A DNA stretch of 56,490 nt. Source: Cladorrhinum sp. PSN259. Its lineage: Eukaryota; Ascomycota; Sordariomycetes; Sordariales; Podosporaceae. Position 1 is the first letter of the stretch. Every line of letters starts with the position of its first letter. This document shows positions 46,167 through 56,490 of the stretch, one piece after another. The position numbers and the translations under genes were made by a program. The notes beneath the pieces are model-generated. The model was not told the origin of the DNA and did not search any database. It saw only the letters and a program-made list of their open reading frames with translations. Location: the NCBI GenBank assembly GCA_033725935.1, contig MU867088.1, forward strand, positions 1 to 56,490. Direction: 5' to 3'.

Positions 46167-46440
46167 GACCTGTCACCCTAGATAAGGTAGGTATTAAGTG
46201 ATATGACTAAACACATCACATCAGACTTTAACGAATCCCACAAAACAAGATCAAGACACTTTTTACAATATATATCATTTTTTTCCCCATACAAGTTATA
46301 TATCTTTCTTTATATACACACTTTCTTTACATCTCTTCTCTCTTCCTTACAAGTAACTTTATCTTTTATATCCCGCCAGCTACATACATATATAATAGCT
46401 CCCTCCGTACATGGACTAAAAATTACTTTTATCATTGAAC

Positions 46441-46565
46441 AAGAGAAGAAGAAGAAAAAAAAAAGAAGAAAAAAAAGCAATTTCAAGAGGAGATATTTCT
46501 TCTTTTCTACCACAAAAACAAAGAAAGAAAAAAAGAAGAAAAAAGAAGAAAAAAGAAGAAAAAAA
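46441..46565. repeat. A/G-rich (GAA/GAAAAA) tract upstream of the tRNA
   Basis: Mostly A with G every 3-6 nt, running to one base before the tRNA. It may simply be the nucleosome-poor 5' flank common at tRNA genes. Confidence 0.85.
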
Positions 46566-46566
46566 C

Positions 46567-46638
46567 AGCTGCGTGGCGCAGCGGAAGCGCGCCGGGCTCA
46601 TAACCCGGAGGACACTGGATCGAAACCAGTCGCAGCTA
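46567..46638 (+). tRNA. Initiator tRNA-Met (anticodon CAT)
   Basis: 72 nt, folding fully: acceptor AGCTGCG/CGCAGCT with 7 pairs, D stem GCGC/GCGC, anticodon stem CCGGG/CCCGG with loop CTCATAA (CAT at 46599-46601), and T stem ACTGG/CCAGT. Three initiator marks are present: the A1-T72 pair, three consecutive G-C pairs bordering the anticodon loop, and ATCG in place of TTCG in the T loop. Box A (TGGCGCAGCGG) and box B (GGATCGAAACC) are intact, there is no intron, and a T7 Pol III terminator follows at 46647-46653. Confidence 0.97.
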
Positions 46639-46646
46639 AATAAACA

Positions 46647-46653
46647 TTTTTTT
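46647..46653 (+). terminator. Pol III T-run terminator of the initiator tRNA
   Basis: Seven T on the coding strand, beginning 9 nt after the tRNA 3' end. Confidence 0.85.
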
Positions 46654-48123
46654 GCAATATGAATTTTCAGTATTTTTGTTTTTAAAACAAACCCCCCTTT
46701 ATATGTCCCCACCAGGTTTGATCACGTATCATTATGCTGGATATATATATACATATACATATATATTACTCTTTATGTTTATTCAGCAGACGAACGGACC
46801 CTGTTCTACAAGGCTGCCTAGCACCGAGTTCCTAATATATGAGGCATATCTCCGAACTTCATTTAGACATGCATGGAAAATGAAATATCACACGGACTAT
46901 CACCAGCGCTAGATCATTGTCACGGAATTGAAAAGAAGAAGCAATACTTCAAGGTTTAATCGAGATTATATTATTAAATTATTAAAAAGGATCCGCACCA
47001 TCCCTTCTCAAGAAGACAGAGTCGAAGAATCATGGCCATATTTCCCTCGCACAAACTCATTGCCATGTGAACGCCTTTCGCGATCATGCTCAATCTTCAA
47101 TCAAGAAGGAACTGAGGAAACACAATCAGACAACATAAACAACGGGCAAGGGAAAACCATGATCCTCCCTCTTGTCCCCTCTCTCCCTTCCCATTCCCAT
47201 TCCCATTCCCAAAACTCCCATTATTACCCAAAAACTAGCCAAGTAAAAAAAAAAAAAAGAGATTATGTACCTTCTTGTGAGAAATGCAAAACAAGTTTCC
47301 AAAAAAGATCGGAAATCTGATTTCCTTCCAACACAAACTTTTGTTTCCTCCGAGATACATGAGACAAGAGTCGGCAAAAGAAAGCAAAAAGCCATCACAA
47401 ACTCCGACCCAATGCAATTAAAACCGGAAATTAAAACACCAGTAAACCAAAAAAATTAATCCGCGTTTTTCCCACCAAAAAAGAAAATACCAAAAGAAAG
47501 GCCCGGGCCCTTCTTTTTTTGCCTCCAATAACCAGAAATGAGGTAAAAGCCAAAACAACAGTCGCTATGCCAGGTGGGTATCGTAATTTGATTCATCTAA
47601 AACCAAAATATTGTGTACCGTAAAAGGAGTGTAAAATTCTATGCCGCCGATAAGGAATGTGCCGAGTCATAAAAATGTTGTGTATGCAATGTCGTAAAAG
47701 GAGTGTGTATACCGCCCAATGGGTATATATGTTTGTAATCCGCCTGTCCCGAAATGATGATAAGGAATGTCTAATAGTTCATGTATTCTTCGAGATTAGT
47801 GGTGGACCAGCCGTGTTGTATTCAAGGAGTGTCGTTAAAGTTGGGTATCTTGATTGTAAAAGGAGCGTTGTTGCATTAAGAAATGCAGAAGTCGTTAGCA
47901 GTCGTTAAAAAAGGAGCGTAAACCGCGGTCATTATAAAAATGCCGGGTGAAAAAAAATGCTGCTGTGTGTCGAGGTTGTGGTCGATCCCGTCTAAAAGAG
48001 TGTCGTGTGCAATTGCGTCTGTGCTGGGCGTAAAAAGGAAATAAAAAATAAAAAAGCAAGCGAGCGCGGAAAGCTGAAGCGAGAGAAACAAAGCAAGCGC
48101 CAAAATGGTGCAGGCAGATGATG
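46654..48123. other. Region between tRNA and Zn2Cys6 gene, including its 3' UTR
   Basis: Left of about 47500 it is simple AT-rich DNA with (CCCATT)4 near 47190-47215. Right of about 47600 it should be the 3' UTR of the minus-strand Zn2Cys6 gene and carries the repeated pyrimidine motif. No coding frame of interest. Confidence 0.6.
47624..48002 (-). promoter_or_regulatory. Cluster of eight CRYTCCTT-type motifs, candidate Ssd1/GUL-1 sites
   Basis: The plus-strand octamer AAGGARYG (CRYTCCTT on the mRNA strand) starts at 47624, 47652, 47698, 47762, 47824, 47860 and 47911. A one-base variant AAAGAGTG is at 47995. Many copies share the longer form GTAAAAGGAGYGT. All eight fit CNYTCNYT, the consensus reported for yeast Ssd1 RNA binding. 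Spacing is irregular (28-84 nt), unlike a tandem repeat. The cluster lies in the expected 3' UTR of the Zn2Cys6 gene. The motif is seen directly; the binding protein is inferred. Confidence 0.6.
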
Positions 48124-48366
48124 CTAGATCATCTTCCCTTTGCCCTTTCCATCGTCCTGAGGTGCTGGGGCCTCGGGGAGCTCAGGATAGTCAATGACCG
48201 TCTTATCCTGGACCACGGGGGAAGCGAACGGCGAGAGAGGTGATTCCGGAACCGGGAGAAAGGAGAACTGTGGTGGTGCCAAGGTCGAACCCTGGTTTGG
48301 GTGCCACATGTCCTCGGGCGGTGCGTACTCCGGAGTCGTGCTCAGAAAGGAAGGCCTGGGTGCCAT
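48124..48366 (-). other. Possible extra 3' exon or downstream ORF of the Zn2Cys6 gene
   Basis: An 80-codon ATG frame (MAPRPSFLST) lies 52 nt beyond the Zn2Cys6 stop codon and has the P/S/E-rich composition of that protein's tail. It could be joined by an intron that removes the stop: ATTAAC branch-like, CCCAG acceptor, and a weak GTGGAC or GTTCGT donor of the right phase. No consensus donor exists, so it is not merged. Confidence 0.3.
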
Positions 48367-48418
48367 GGTTAATTAAGTGCCTCTGAGCAGATTCCGGGTA
48401 GCAGCCCTTGTGGTAGCC

Positions 48419-50306
48419 TCATATTTGGGTCCACACGGTCTGAATTGGAGAAACGAACCCGACGCCATAAGTATTGTCACCTCCCAGCATTGGGGAGTTG
48501 GCCGAGTAACCCATACCGTAGTAGCTGTTATCCTCGTGGTCGCTGTAGACGATGGGTGAGGCGTCATTGAAGTCACTGTATGTGCTGGAAGCAGGACTGT
48601 AGCCACCGTACGACTGGTTGGGGATGTTAAGGTACTGCGGATGGGCAAACGGCGACGAGAGCTGGAGCGGGCTGACGGCGCTGGCCGGGGCCGAGTCCGG
48701 AATCACCGAGAGGTCCTCAGTGCTGTAACTGAAGGCCACATTGTCTCCGTAAGGAAGATACTCGGCTGACGACGTCGCAGTGTGCATCATTGGCGAACCC
48801 TCGGCCATGTAAAAGTTGGGCGGGCTGTATTGAGGAAACGAGGGAGTGCGAGCAGGCTGCATCCACCCCATGCGCGAGCGGAACTCGTGGACGATGTCAA
48901 TGGGGTGCTTCATCAAGGTGAGCGGCGTCTGGAGATCTTGCTGAGCCTCGTTGAGAGCCTTGAGACGACGAGCGATCTGCTCCACAGGGCCGATGGTGAG
49001 ACTTCCGAAATAGGCAGCACCAATCTCGGGGAAGAGACGCTCCATCAACAAGGCGGCCGTGTAGTAGTACGCAATGACCAGCAGAGAGCTCGGAGATCCG
49101 TGATGTTGCTGCAGGGCATGAACGGGGAGCCAAAACAACCAGGTTCGCAGAGGGCGCAGACGCTCAAACTGCTGGCTGACTGACAGGGATGAAGTGACCT
49201 TGCGGGAACCCTTCATGAAAGTGATGAGCTGGCTGACGTTCTTGGTGTCCTCGCGGTGGTGCTTCAAGTAGGTCTCGAGCTTCTGGAGCTGCTTCAGCGT
49301 CTGTTGAAAGGCTTCCAGGTCCTCCTCGCGTGGCTGGCTGGGCTGGTGATCCGGAGTGGGCGAGGGGGGGGCCGTAGGGAAGGTGCTGCTCTCGGCAATG
49401 AAGTCGCCGAACTGGGACTCGTGTTTCCAGGGTTCCATGGCATCAATGACCTATTAATCAAAGTCAGTCGGCGATCACGAGCTGCCTCGCGCCCTCGCAG
49501 TAACTTACAGTCGAGGTTCCTTGCATCAGCTGGGTCCAGCTCCGCCTGAAAAGTAGGTTAGCCCCTGGTTGTGTAGCTCGGATAGCTGCGTTATATTGCT
49601 TACCAATCTGTGGCTTGCCAGGAAAGAACCAGAGATGCCGCCAGGATGGCGTCAGAAGTCTCCCTAGAGAAGTATTCGATGGCGCCCTGCAGTCCCTTCA
49701 AGGCATTTCCCCGGTGCTCATAAGCCATGTTGCCAACCAATGGGCAGTCGGTCAGGTATGCAATATGCATGGCAGAAAACGCCAGCAGAGCATGCAAGAC
49801 ATACGGGTGGGTTGCACCGATCGAGATGATTCTGGAATGTCTTTGTTAGCATCCACACGCACGGTCCATGTATGATTCAGGGTCCAGCCATACGTGGGAA
49901 TCTGCCGGGTCCAGAGGGTGAACTCGTTGGCACCAATATTTCGCATCTCGTAGCTGATGGAAGCAACGTGGTGAATCAACCTCAAATCCTCGATCGACAG
50001 GCGGCTCATGTCGAAGATGGGCGAAGGGTAGATGAGATCGGGAAAGGGGAAGATGCCTGTTTGCTGCCACTGGTTGATCTCAGCCTCGATGTCAGGCGTC
50101 CACATGAGGTCGGGCTTGTCAGGAGAGCCGGCCCTGTCCTCGGGCACAGGAACATCATTGTACGGGCAGCGAATCTTGTGCTTGGTGCAGTTGCGGCACT
50201 GAGGGAAGTTCTCATCACACCTAATGTGACGACGTTTGCAAGTCTCACACCCCTTTCGGGACTTGGTGTGGCTGCGACGGGGAGGACCACCACCGGGACC
50301 AGCCAT
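48419..50306 (-). CDS. Zn(II)2Cys6 transcription factor, sterol-uptake-control (Upc2)-like
   Basis: Four exons (49894-50306, 49604-49831, 49509-49545, 48419-49450) give 569 aa; all junctions keep frame. Donors are GTATGG, GTAAGC and GTAAGT; acceptors are CCAG, TCAG and TAG. Residues 20-47 form the binuclear cluster C-x2-C-x6-C-x6-C-x2-C-x6-C (CETCKRRHIRC... CRNCTKHKIRC), preceded by a basic arm. The middle (HALLAFSAMHIAYLTDCP, AYEHRGNALKGLQ, ILAASLVLSWQATDW) matches the fungal regulatory domain typical of Upc2-like factors. The C-terminus is rich in S, Y, P and D, consistent with an activation region. In yeast, Upc2 senses ergosterol; here the target is unknown because this subfamily is large in filamentous fungi. 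A leader intron probably ends at 50343. Confidence 0.94.
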
Positions 50307-50342
50307 TATTAAGATAGTTGAGAATAAAGATTAACGACAGAA

Positions 50343-50361
50343 CTGGAGGACAAGTTAGTGT
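50343..50361 (-). promoter_or_regulatory. Probable acceptor of a leader intron of the Zn2Cys6 gene
   Basis: On the minus strand ACTAAC is followed 12 nt later by CCAG, a textbook fungal branch/acceptor pair 36 nt before the ATG. The donor could not be placed. Confidence 0.5.
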
Positions 50362-52501
50362 CAAGATCTGAGGCATATATGCCTATGAGATCTCAGGGGT
50401 TGAGGGGAGCTAACATGAACGAGACACACGATGTGCGTCCCTATGATGTGATAGCGAACGTGATGAGTTGCGGTGAGAGTTGAGAGGCGTGCAAGGTCGT
50501 GCAAGGCTGGCACTATATTTGATGATGAAGAGCACAGTAGGGCTATGTCCCTTTGGCAGCAGACCTGAGGCGGAGTGTGGAAGCGATATGAGCCAGAGAA
50601 GAGGGTGTGTGGTCAAGTGTGGGTGGATGATGGATGCGTTGACCGATGGTTTTGAGTGAGTTGATGGCGAGTGGTGATGGTGGTTCTCTTTAAAAGATCT
50701 TTCTTCGGGTATGGCCGATGATGGATAGATTTCTAAAGCGAACGGACGGAGTTTTTCTTCCCTTCCTGGCTGGCCTCTTGAATTTATCTTGGGAGGTACT
50801 TGGCTTCCTCTTCCGAGATTTGAGTTTCTCTTTTCCTTCTCTTCTTTCCCCCTCTTTTTCCTCAGCAGTAGCGATCGTGAGTGACAAGTGGAGTGATGAT
50901 TCGGTGATTTTGATGACGAAGCGACTGTGGAGTGATACAATAAAGTACTGCTTCTCTTCTTTTTTTGGGTTCCGAGTTGGCGGTTGATGTTGTTGTTGAT
51001 GATGATGAGATCTTCAAAAATAACACAACCTGGAAACTGTTCTCCAAAAAAACACCTTCCGACACAATAAAAGAAAACAGACAAAAATGAAACAAGCGAA
51101 TGACAGGAGTCAACGAGGACTTCCTAAGGGTGAGTTGCTAAAAGCGAATGTGAGTGGTGGAGGTTGCAGCGAGCGGAGCTGATTCAGCGATGGTGATGTA
51201 TATGAGAGATCAAGAGAAGGGGAAGGATGGCGCCTTGGGGGAGGTGCTTTGTTAAATACCGCTGTCCGTCCGCCATTGCGCTTTGGGGGTGTGTGGGTGT
51301 GGTGGGTGTGCCAGGGCAGTGGTGGGTGTGGTGGGCTGCTCTTTTTTTCCCTACCAGTGCCAGGTGGGAACCCACAAAGCGCGCGCAGAAGCTCATCCGC
51401 TCACAGCAGCTGCAGCCAGCACCAAACCCAGGAGCACCTGGGCAGGTGCCAACCACGGCGCGAGGGCATTTGCCCCATCGGGAAAGCAGGGGAGCCAAGT
51501 CTTGACAGTGGGGTACACCATGTGCTGGCGGTCCACAGAACGTGACCCTTGTTAGTTCCCGATCGAGCTAGCAGAACGCTAAAATAAAGATGTTCCTGAT
51601 CATTATTAATTGACAATTGGCACTTGATGAGTCCGCTTCACTGTCATCCCAAACCCAATTGAATCCCCCTAGTGCCCAAAACCATCATTATTGTTATTTT
51701 ATCAACTTTGACGTTTTCTGACTGACTAACATTTATACTACTACACATAAGCATTTCACGCTACTTATTCATCTACCGATGACTGATCTCATTTGCCCGA
51801 CCTGCTGGGACGGGGAGGCGGAGATATTCCTGGAACCTCGCGGGTTGTTGCACTCCGACTGACTGATTGCCTCCCTCAATCTCGAAATATGCCAAATCGA
51901 AGCCATTCTCGGTAAGCACATTACATCAGGGTTGCTGAGCAAGGTACACTTGGGGCAATTCATTGCCGATGCCGTGTATGATTTTGAGGCAGTACACACA
52001 CGCACACATAACGTATTGCTACATTGAGATGAAAGGGACCCCTTCTTTGTTCGACCCTGGGCCCGTGCAGGATCTCCTGTGCCATCGAAGCGCCGTGGAA
52101 GCTGCCAGCAGACGGCAGCGTACTGAGCACAGAGCGACGGCCGTTATCCGTGGTCCAAAAGGTGTAGTTCCTGTGGGTATTCTGTAGGTAATGCTGCCGA
52201 GACCAATGCCACGGCCCACAGCGCTTGATGTTACGTTAACTTCAGGACCGCCATGACGACAGTCATCCAACGCAGAAGTCAAAAACACACAGTTAGCGGC
52301 GGGCGCTAGAAGGGCGATTAGTAGCACTCTGGTGGCCCCGGGACAGCCCGGATGGACGGACGGTATGAATGAGATCAAGAGGAGAGAGATAGCTGCTGCC
52401 ACCAGTGGCGGAGGCTATTCACTTCGACATTTGGGGGTGAGTAACAAGGTATGGTACCTTGGACACGTCTGATGCGGTTTCGTCCAAACTTCTTACATAC
52501 C

Positions 52502-52524
52502 AAAAAAAAAAAAAAAAAAAAAAA
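52502..52524. repeat. A23 homopolymer
   Basis: Twenty-three consecutive A in non-coding DNA, with no target-site duplication or element body visible around it. Confidence 0.92.
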
Positions 52525-54035
52525 CCCAGGGGAGAAAAGCCGTGCTGCTGACTTTCCCTCATCCGCCATTCTTTGAGAGACCACACCATGGTCCCATCGG
52601 CCACCACCACCACCAGACACCCCCATTCCATCCCCCCAAATCCATCCCTTCCCCCTCTCCCCAAAATCCCACCACTGGTGGACATTGAAAGGGGCGCTCG
52701 GACTAGCCCGTCCGGGCTTAGCGCCTCGCTGCAACAGAACACGATTGGGGCGGAGCATCGGCTTGCCGGCTCAGTCCAAGTGTCAACGTCCCTTTTTTTC
52801 CTTTCTTTTTTCCCCGTCTAATGTGAGCAATCGCGTTTGTGAAAATGCCCACCACCACATGCATTTTTGGGGGTGGTTGTGCTGGTTGTCCATTTGGGCA
52901 TTTTGGGCTGCTGCGGGCTTTCATGTTTATCCAAGGAAATAAGAAAGCAAAAAAAAAGCAAAAAAAAGCAAAAAAACGGTGTGACCACGTGGATGTATCC
53001 TAGTGAATGTGCCCCGGGTATGCGCTCGAGACATCTGTGTCTCTGCTTTTCTGGTCCCCTGGGTCCCTGAAGGAACATTTTTCCATCTCCCCTCGCCAAT
53101 CGTCCAGTGTCGAAATAGCGCGGCATTCATTACGTAGCTTGACACCTCCTTGCCGATCTGCCCCATTTTAATCTTTTTTATTTCTTTGAGAAACGCTATC
53201 ACACAACTGGTGAAAGCTCTCTCCTCGGACAAAGACAAACTCTGGACGACTGTCGGAATTGCCTCGCCGCTTTCTTGGTTGATTGCTTGGGTACACAAAT
53301 TCCCGGTGGTGTAATTACCAGGAGGGGGCGGGGAAGGGCGTTGCTAGCAGTCAGTGACCACTGATCACCGCAAACTGCATGTAGTGTACGTAGTATAAAT
53401 TCATACAGGGGGGCGTTGTAGGATTCGCTCATGCATACACCTAGCTATATATTGCATATCCCACGATGCCTAAACTGACTCTGTGAGAGGCGGATGAGGA
53501 GGGGGCTGGGGGTCCTTACATGACCATGCTGTGAAGTAAAAGTCTCGTGTGGTGCAGAAGGGAGTGCAGAAGCGCAGGGACTTTGGACGAGTAGTGCCAA
53601 GCATCGACATCATAGGCCCCGGGGTTTGGGCGTCGACCCTGGGCGCCCAGCAGTTGATGTTGCAACCTCGGAATGCACGGTCCACTAGACGTTGTTTTGG
53701 GTCCCAGCGAAGCTCTGTGTTTCAGGTGGTCGGTCTTTGGCTCTGATGAGGGCCTTTCCCGTCCTTCGGTTCGGTTGACGGTTTTCTAAACAATTGATAA
53801 AAAGTTCGGAAGTCTCTCTCAGACCCGGCTCTCAAAACATCCATGAAATGGGGCCATTGGAGCAGCTCGGAGATGGTGCCGGTTATCCCGGCTTCTTTCA
53901 GTGGATCTACTCGATGAGCTTAGTGACGGACGGCTTTCGGCTTTCGCTCAGAAGAGGCAGGTATAACCCTGGACCTGGCTTTGAGTTGTCGTTATGTCAT
54001 CCATAGCTAAGCAGAAACTACCTTTTTAATGGCTC

Positions 54036-54050
54036 GAAGCTTGAAGCTTC
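54036..54050. repeat. 15-nt palindrome GAAGCTT-G-AAGCTTC
   Basis: Perfect 7-nt arms around a single G, non-coding. Confidence 0.85.
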
Positions 54051-55996
54051 AAAACGGTTTCGAAAAAGCTCTCATCGACAAGGTGCTTATCCACTCGATA
54101 GGACCTGCACCCTTCACCAGCTCACTTCGGTTGTCCATCGTCCGGGGCTGACCCGGGCGTGGCAAGGCATTCTGTCATTGACTTTCCTCAAAAGAGGTTA
54201 TTCCGAAGGTAACTTTCCTTGCTCTTCTTTGATAGAGCATAAATTACAGGTCTCCCGAGAAAACACGGATGGAGGACAAAAGACCTGAATGGCCCCATTC
54301 GCTTGCTTGGTGTTCGGTGTCGTGCAGCTCCCTGTCGGCTCAGGGTTTATCTTGTCCGATTGCTGGCTTCTGGTTGGATAAAACAAGCGTTCAAGCCGTT
54401 TTCTCGTGTCCATTTTTGGCTCCCCGGTCTCCCGTCTTCAACCCCTGCCCAAGAAACCTCAGGTGTTGCTGCTTCTTTTTCCCCTCACTTGCAAGCATCA
54501 CTTCTTTCTTTCTCCAATCTGAACCGGGAATCAGTTCTTGCCAAGTGGCGGTCCATGACCCGTCGGATATTAGGTATGTCTGTGAAACTGGTGCCCGATA
54601 CCACTGGAGAAGCTGTGGGGGCCGAGCGTTTCTACAACACCTGCGCTTCTCGGTAAATTACTTGTTTAGGCAACCTTATAAGGAAGGGCTGCTATTGAGC
54701 AGGCCATGATCTGGGGGTGATGTTTTCCCCGCGCCAAGCACAATCGCCCCACATAAATTGCAAGGGGGGGGGCCACGGTCAAAGAGGTCAAGACCTCTTC
54801 TCACCGTGCCGTAGAACTTCCGAGAATGGAGACATTGCTACGCAGACCTTGTGCCGTTGTAGTTTGGTAGAGCAAAGTATGGTTTTGGAGAAAGGATGGC
54901 CCCATTCATGCATCCAACCATCACAGCATTTGTGACTTCTGACTCGTGTTCTTGTGTCCGTCGATTCTGCGTACCTTCCAGCCAGAGGAAAAATGCTCAG
55001 CCAGCCAGGTCAGCCAGCCAGTCATCACGCACCAGTGCCCAAAAGAAACAGAATCATCAATCATCCCGCGGAGCATCCAAACGGGCCTTATCTGGTTTAG
55101 GAATAGACCGGTTTCTAATTAAAAAGTTAACGTTTTTGCGCCTTCTACTGTCCACACTTTCTTTCTGACGTCGTCTGGGTTGCCACATTCGGCCGAGTGA
55201 TCGACCGGCGGCCCAATCAGAGGTTCATCTCATCCATCGCTCTTCTGGCAGCCACGCCATTTTGTTTAATCAGATGGCAACGGGCCAGGAACGGGTATCC
55301 ATCATGGCAGAGAAAGACTCACTTGTCAACCTTTGACAAGTTACATTGGACTAGTCAATCGTCCATTATCAGAAACCCACATGTTCCTGCAGTTATTCAA
55401 CAAACAAAGCGTTTATTTTATTTTCGTCCTCTTCGCTCCCCGGATTCGGCCCACGGAGAAGAGGAGCTCGCTCACACTCGCACTGCCACAAACCGCAACT
55501 CAAAGCTTGTCAGCCTCCGGGCAATATTGAGGCAAGATTTGATATCACGTTACCGTCCACACGCCTGGTGACACACACTCAAGCGAGAGCTCTTCCGCTC
55601 AATCGGCCTGCATACCTTTTTTTGTTTCTCTTTTTTCTTTCCCTATCTAGTGTAGTGTGGTTAACGGTTTTCTTTACCCCGCTCTGACAACTGCTCCTCA
55701 CTTCCCCTCCTCCCCACCACACCATCAGCGATGGCAACCATCGGCGAACGAACGATTATGACGATGGCGTGGGGTCCTTCTGTTAAAATCCCCGATCGGA
55801 TGCGCTCTGCAGTAAGCTTTGCCTGCGACTATCCTTTCCTAGTATAACCACCAGATAGAAAACTCGCACTTGCAGTAGTGACTGCCGTGTCCCCCTCGAA
55901 CCCTCGGACCCATGAACCCTTGAGGCAGAGGAATGAGGAACAAGAGGCAAGCGGTGAGTCGGTCGGCTTCATTCCTCATGACACCAATTACCTAGT

Positions 55997-56008
55997 TGTA
56001 CATGTACA
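55997..56008. repeat. Palindrome TGTACATGTACA
   Basis: Perfect 12-nt dyad sharing the core GTACATGTAC with the palindrome at 56308-56325. Confidence 0.85.
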
Positions 56009-56307
56009 TTACATATACATGACATGATGATGCTGAAGCCTGCCTCCTTCACTCAAGTCGTGATGTACGGTGGGTGTGATGCGGGGAAATCATTAACTCG
56101 ATCAGCAGAAACGGCTTTTTTTTCATTCTTCGTTCTTATTGTGAAGAGGGGTTGGTTGTGATGATCATTGGGGAAGAGATAAGCGAGCACTACACACCCA
56201 CATTACACTCACAACACCACACCATGCAGATGCAGATGCACTGGACAGTGTCTAGAAGATACCCGAACATGGTCGGCAGTTTTTCTCTCCTCGGCTCGGC
56301 TAGATAC

Positions 56308-56325
56308 CCAGGTACATGTACCTGG
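56308..56325. repeat. 18-nt perfect palindrome with GTACATGTAC core
   Basis: CCAGGTACATGTACCTGG is its own reverse complement. It repeats the core of the site 300 bp to the left. Confidence 0.9.
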
Positions 56326-56339
56326 TAATTCTTTATTCT

Positions 56340-56490
56340 TGAAAGGTTGTCTCGGGGCCCCTTTTTTTTGGGGGGGGGGGTTTTTTTTTTTTTATTATAA
56401 TAAATTTATTCCCCGGAGTTTGGAACAACAAAAAAATATTTAAAAAAAAAATGGACAAACCAAAAATCTGGATCCAAAAATATTTCGAGA
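56340..56490. other. Homopolymer-rich, probably low-quality contig end
   Basis: The run CCCC-T8-G10-T13 is followed by many short homopolymers with few complex words. This texture is unlike the rest of the window and typical of an unreliable assembly end. Confidence 0.6.

Larger units (their letters stand above)
44255..46566. other. 2.3-kb low-complexity interval up to the tRNA
   Basis: 3' flank of the Ssh4/Ear1 gene followed by simple-sequence DNA: a G/A minisatellite, a GTAT run, TGG repeats, a GT run, an 80-nt ACA run and an A/G tract abutting the tRNA. The only start-like signal is CACCATGTCTG followed by GTAAAT at about 45878-45894, with no plausible second exon. No protein gene is called. 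Confidence 0.65.
50362..56307. other. Gene-free interval of about 6 kb upstream of the Zn2Cys6 gene
   Basis: Promoter and leader DNA of the Zn2Cys6 gene on the left; unassigned on the right. It contains an A23 run (52502-52524), a GAAGCTT palindrome (54036-54050), CAGCCAGCCA repeats (about 54995-55022) and a TGTACATGTACA palindrome (55997-56008). Frames are short or start at non-ATG codons, and no RNA gene was seen. Confidence 0.55.

Noticed and set aside
52019..52402. 127-codon minus-strand frame with a hydrophobic start resembling a signal peptide
   Set aside because: The first codon is GTG and the remainder has no protein-like pattern or conserved motif.
52502..52524. A23 run as the tail of a retroposed element
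   Set aside because: No element body, reverse-transcriptase fragment or flanking duplication is visible.
54269..54709. 146-codon plus-strand frame
   Set aside because: No family resemblance; cysteine-rich look arises from CT-rich DNA.

Overview
The window is nuclear DNA of a filamentous ascomycete. Genes are long, single-copy and widely spaced. The introns that can be placed are 58-160 nt with GTATGT/GTAAGT-type donors and CTAAC-type branch sites, and there are many simple repeats. Gene content (Dcr2-type phosphatase, Tho1/SARNP, Ssh4/Ear1 SPRY adaptor, Zn2Cys6 regulator, very long disordered proteins) fits Pezizomycotina, most likely Sordariomycetes (Neurospora/Sordaria/Podospora-like). That placement is inference from style and family resemblance, not from a search. 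No transposon, CRISPR array, secondary-metabolite cluster or viral sequence was recognised.

Layout: a (TTTTTC)n repeat opens the window. At 891-2753 (+) is a three-exon Dcr2-type metallophosphatase, converging on a 1551-aa disordered protein with a C-terminal methyltransferase-like domain (4399-9054, -). A 7.5-kb gene-free interval follows. Three minus-strand genes come next: Tho1/SARNP (16519-17626), a 1993-aa multidomain protein with DH-like and PH-like regions (18397-24440), and a 304-aa unknown (26696-27610). Four plus-strand genes follow: an EEP-family nuclease/phosphatase (30398-31285), a 590-aa proline-rich unknown (35083-36855), a 488-aa single-pass membrane protein (38659-40125) and the Ssh4/Ear1 homologue (42642-44254). 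An initiator tRNA-Met lies at 46567-46638. A four-exon Zn2Cys6 factor (48419-50306, -) is the last gene, followed by more than 6 kb without a recognisable gene.

The genes do not form a pathway. They cover unrelated housekeeping and regulatory roles: cell-cycle/UPR-type phosphatase, mRNA export, endosomal ubiquitin-ligase adaptor, translation initiation and transcription control.

The most striking non-coding signal is a cluster of eight pyrimidine motifs on the mRNA strand just downstream of the Zn2Cys6 gene (47624-48002). They match the published Ssd1/GUL-1 RNA-binding consensus and may be a post-transcriptional control element. Other points are candidate leader introns and uORFs, a repeat-encoded DDGIRVRP array, two PP1-docking-like motifs, several long dyads, a two-copy G-rich minisatellite, and window ends that look like contig ends.
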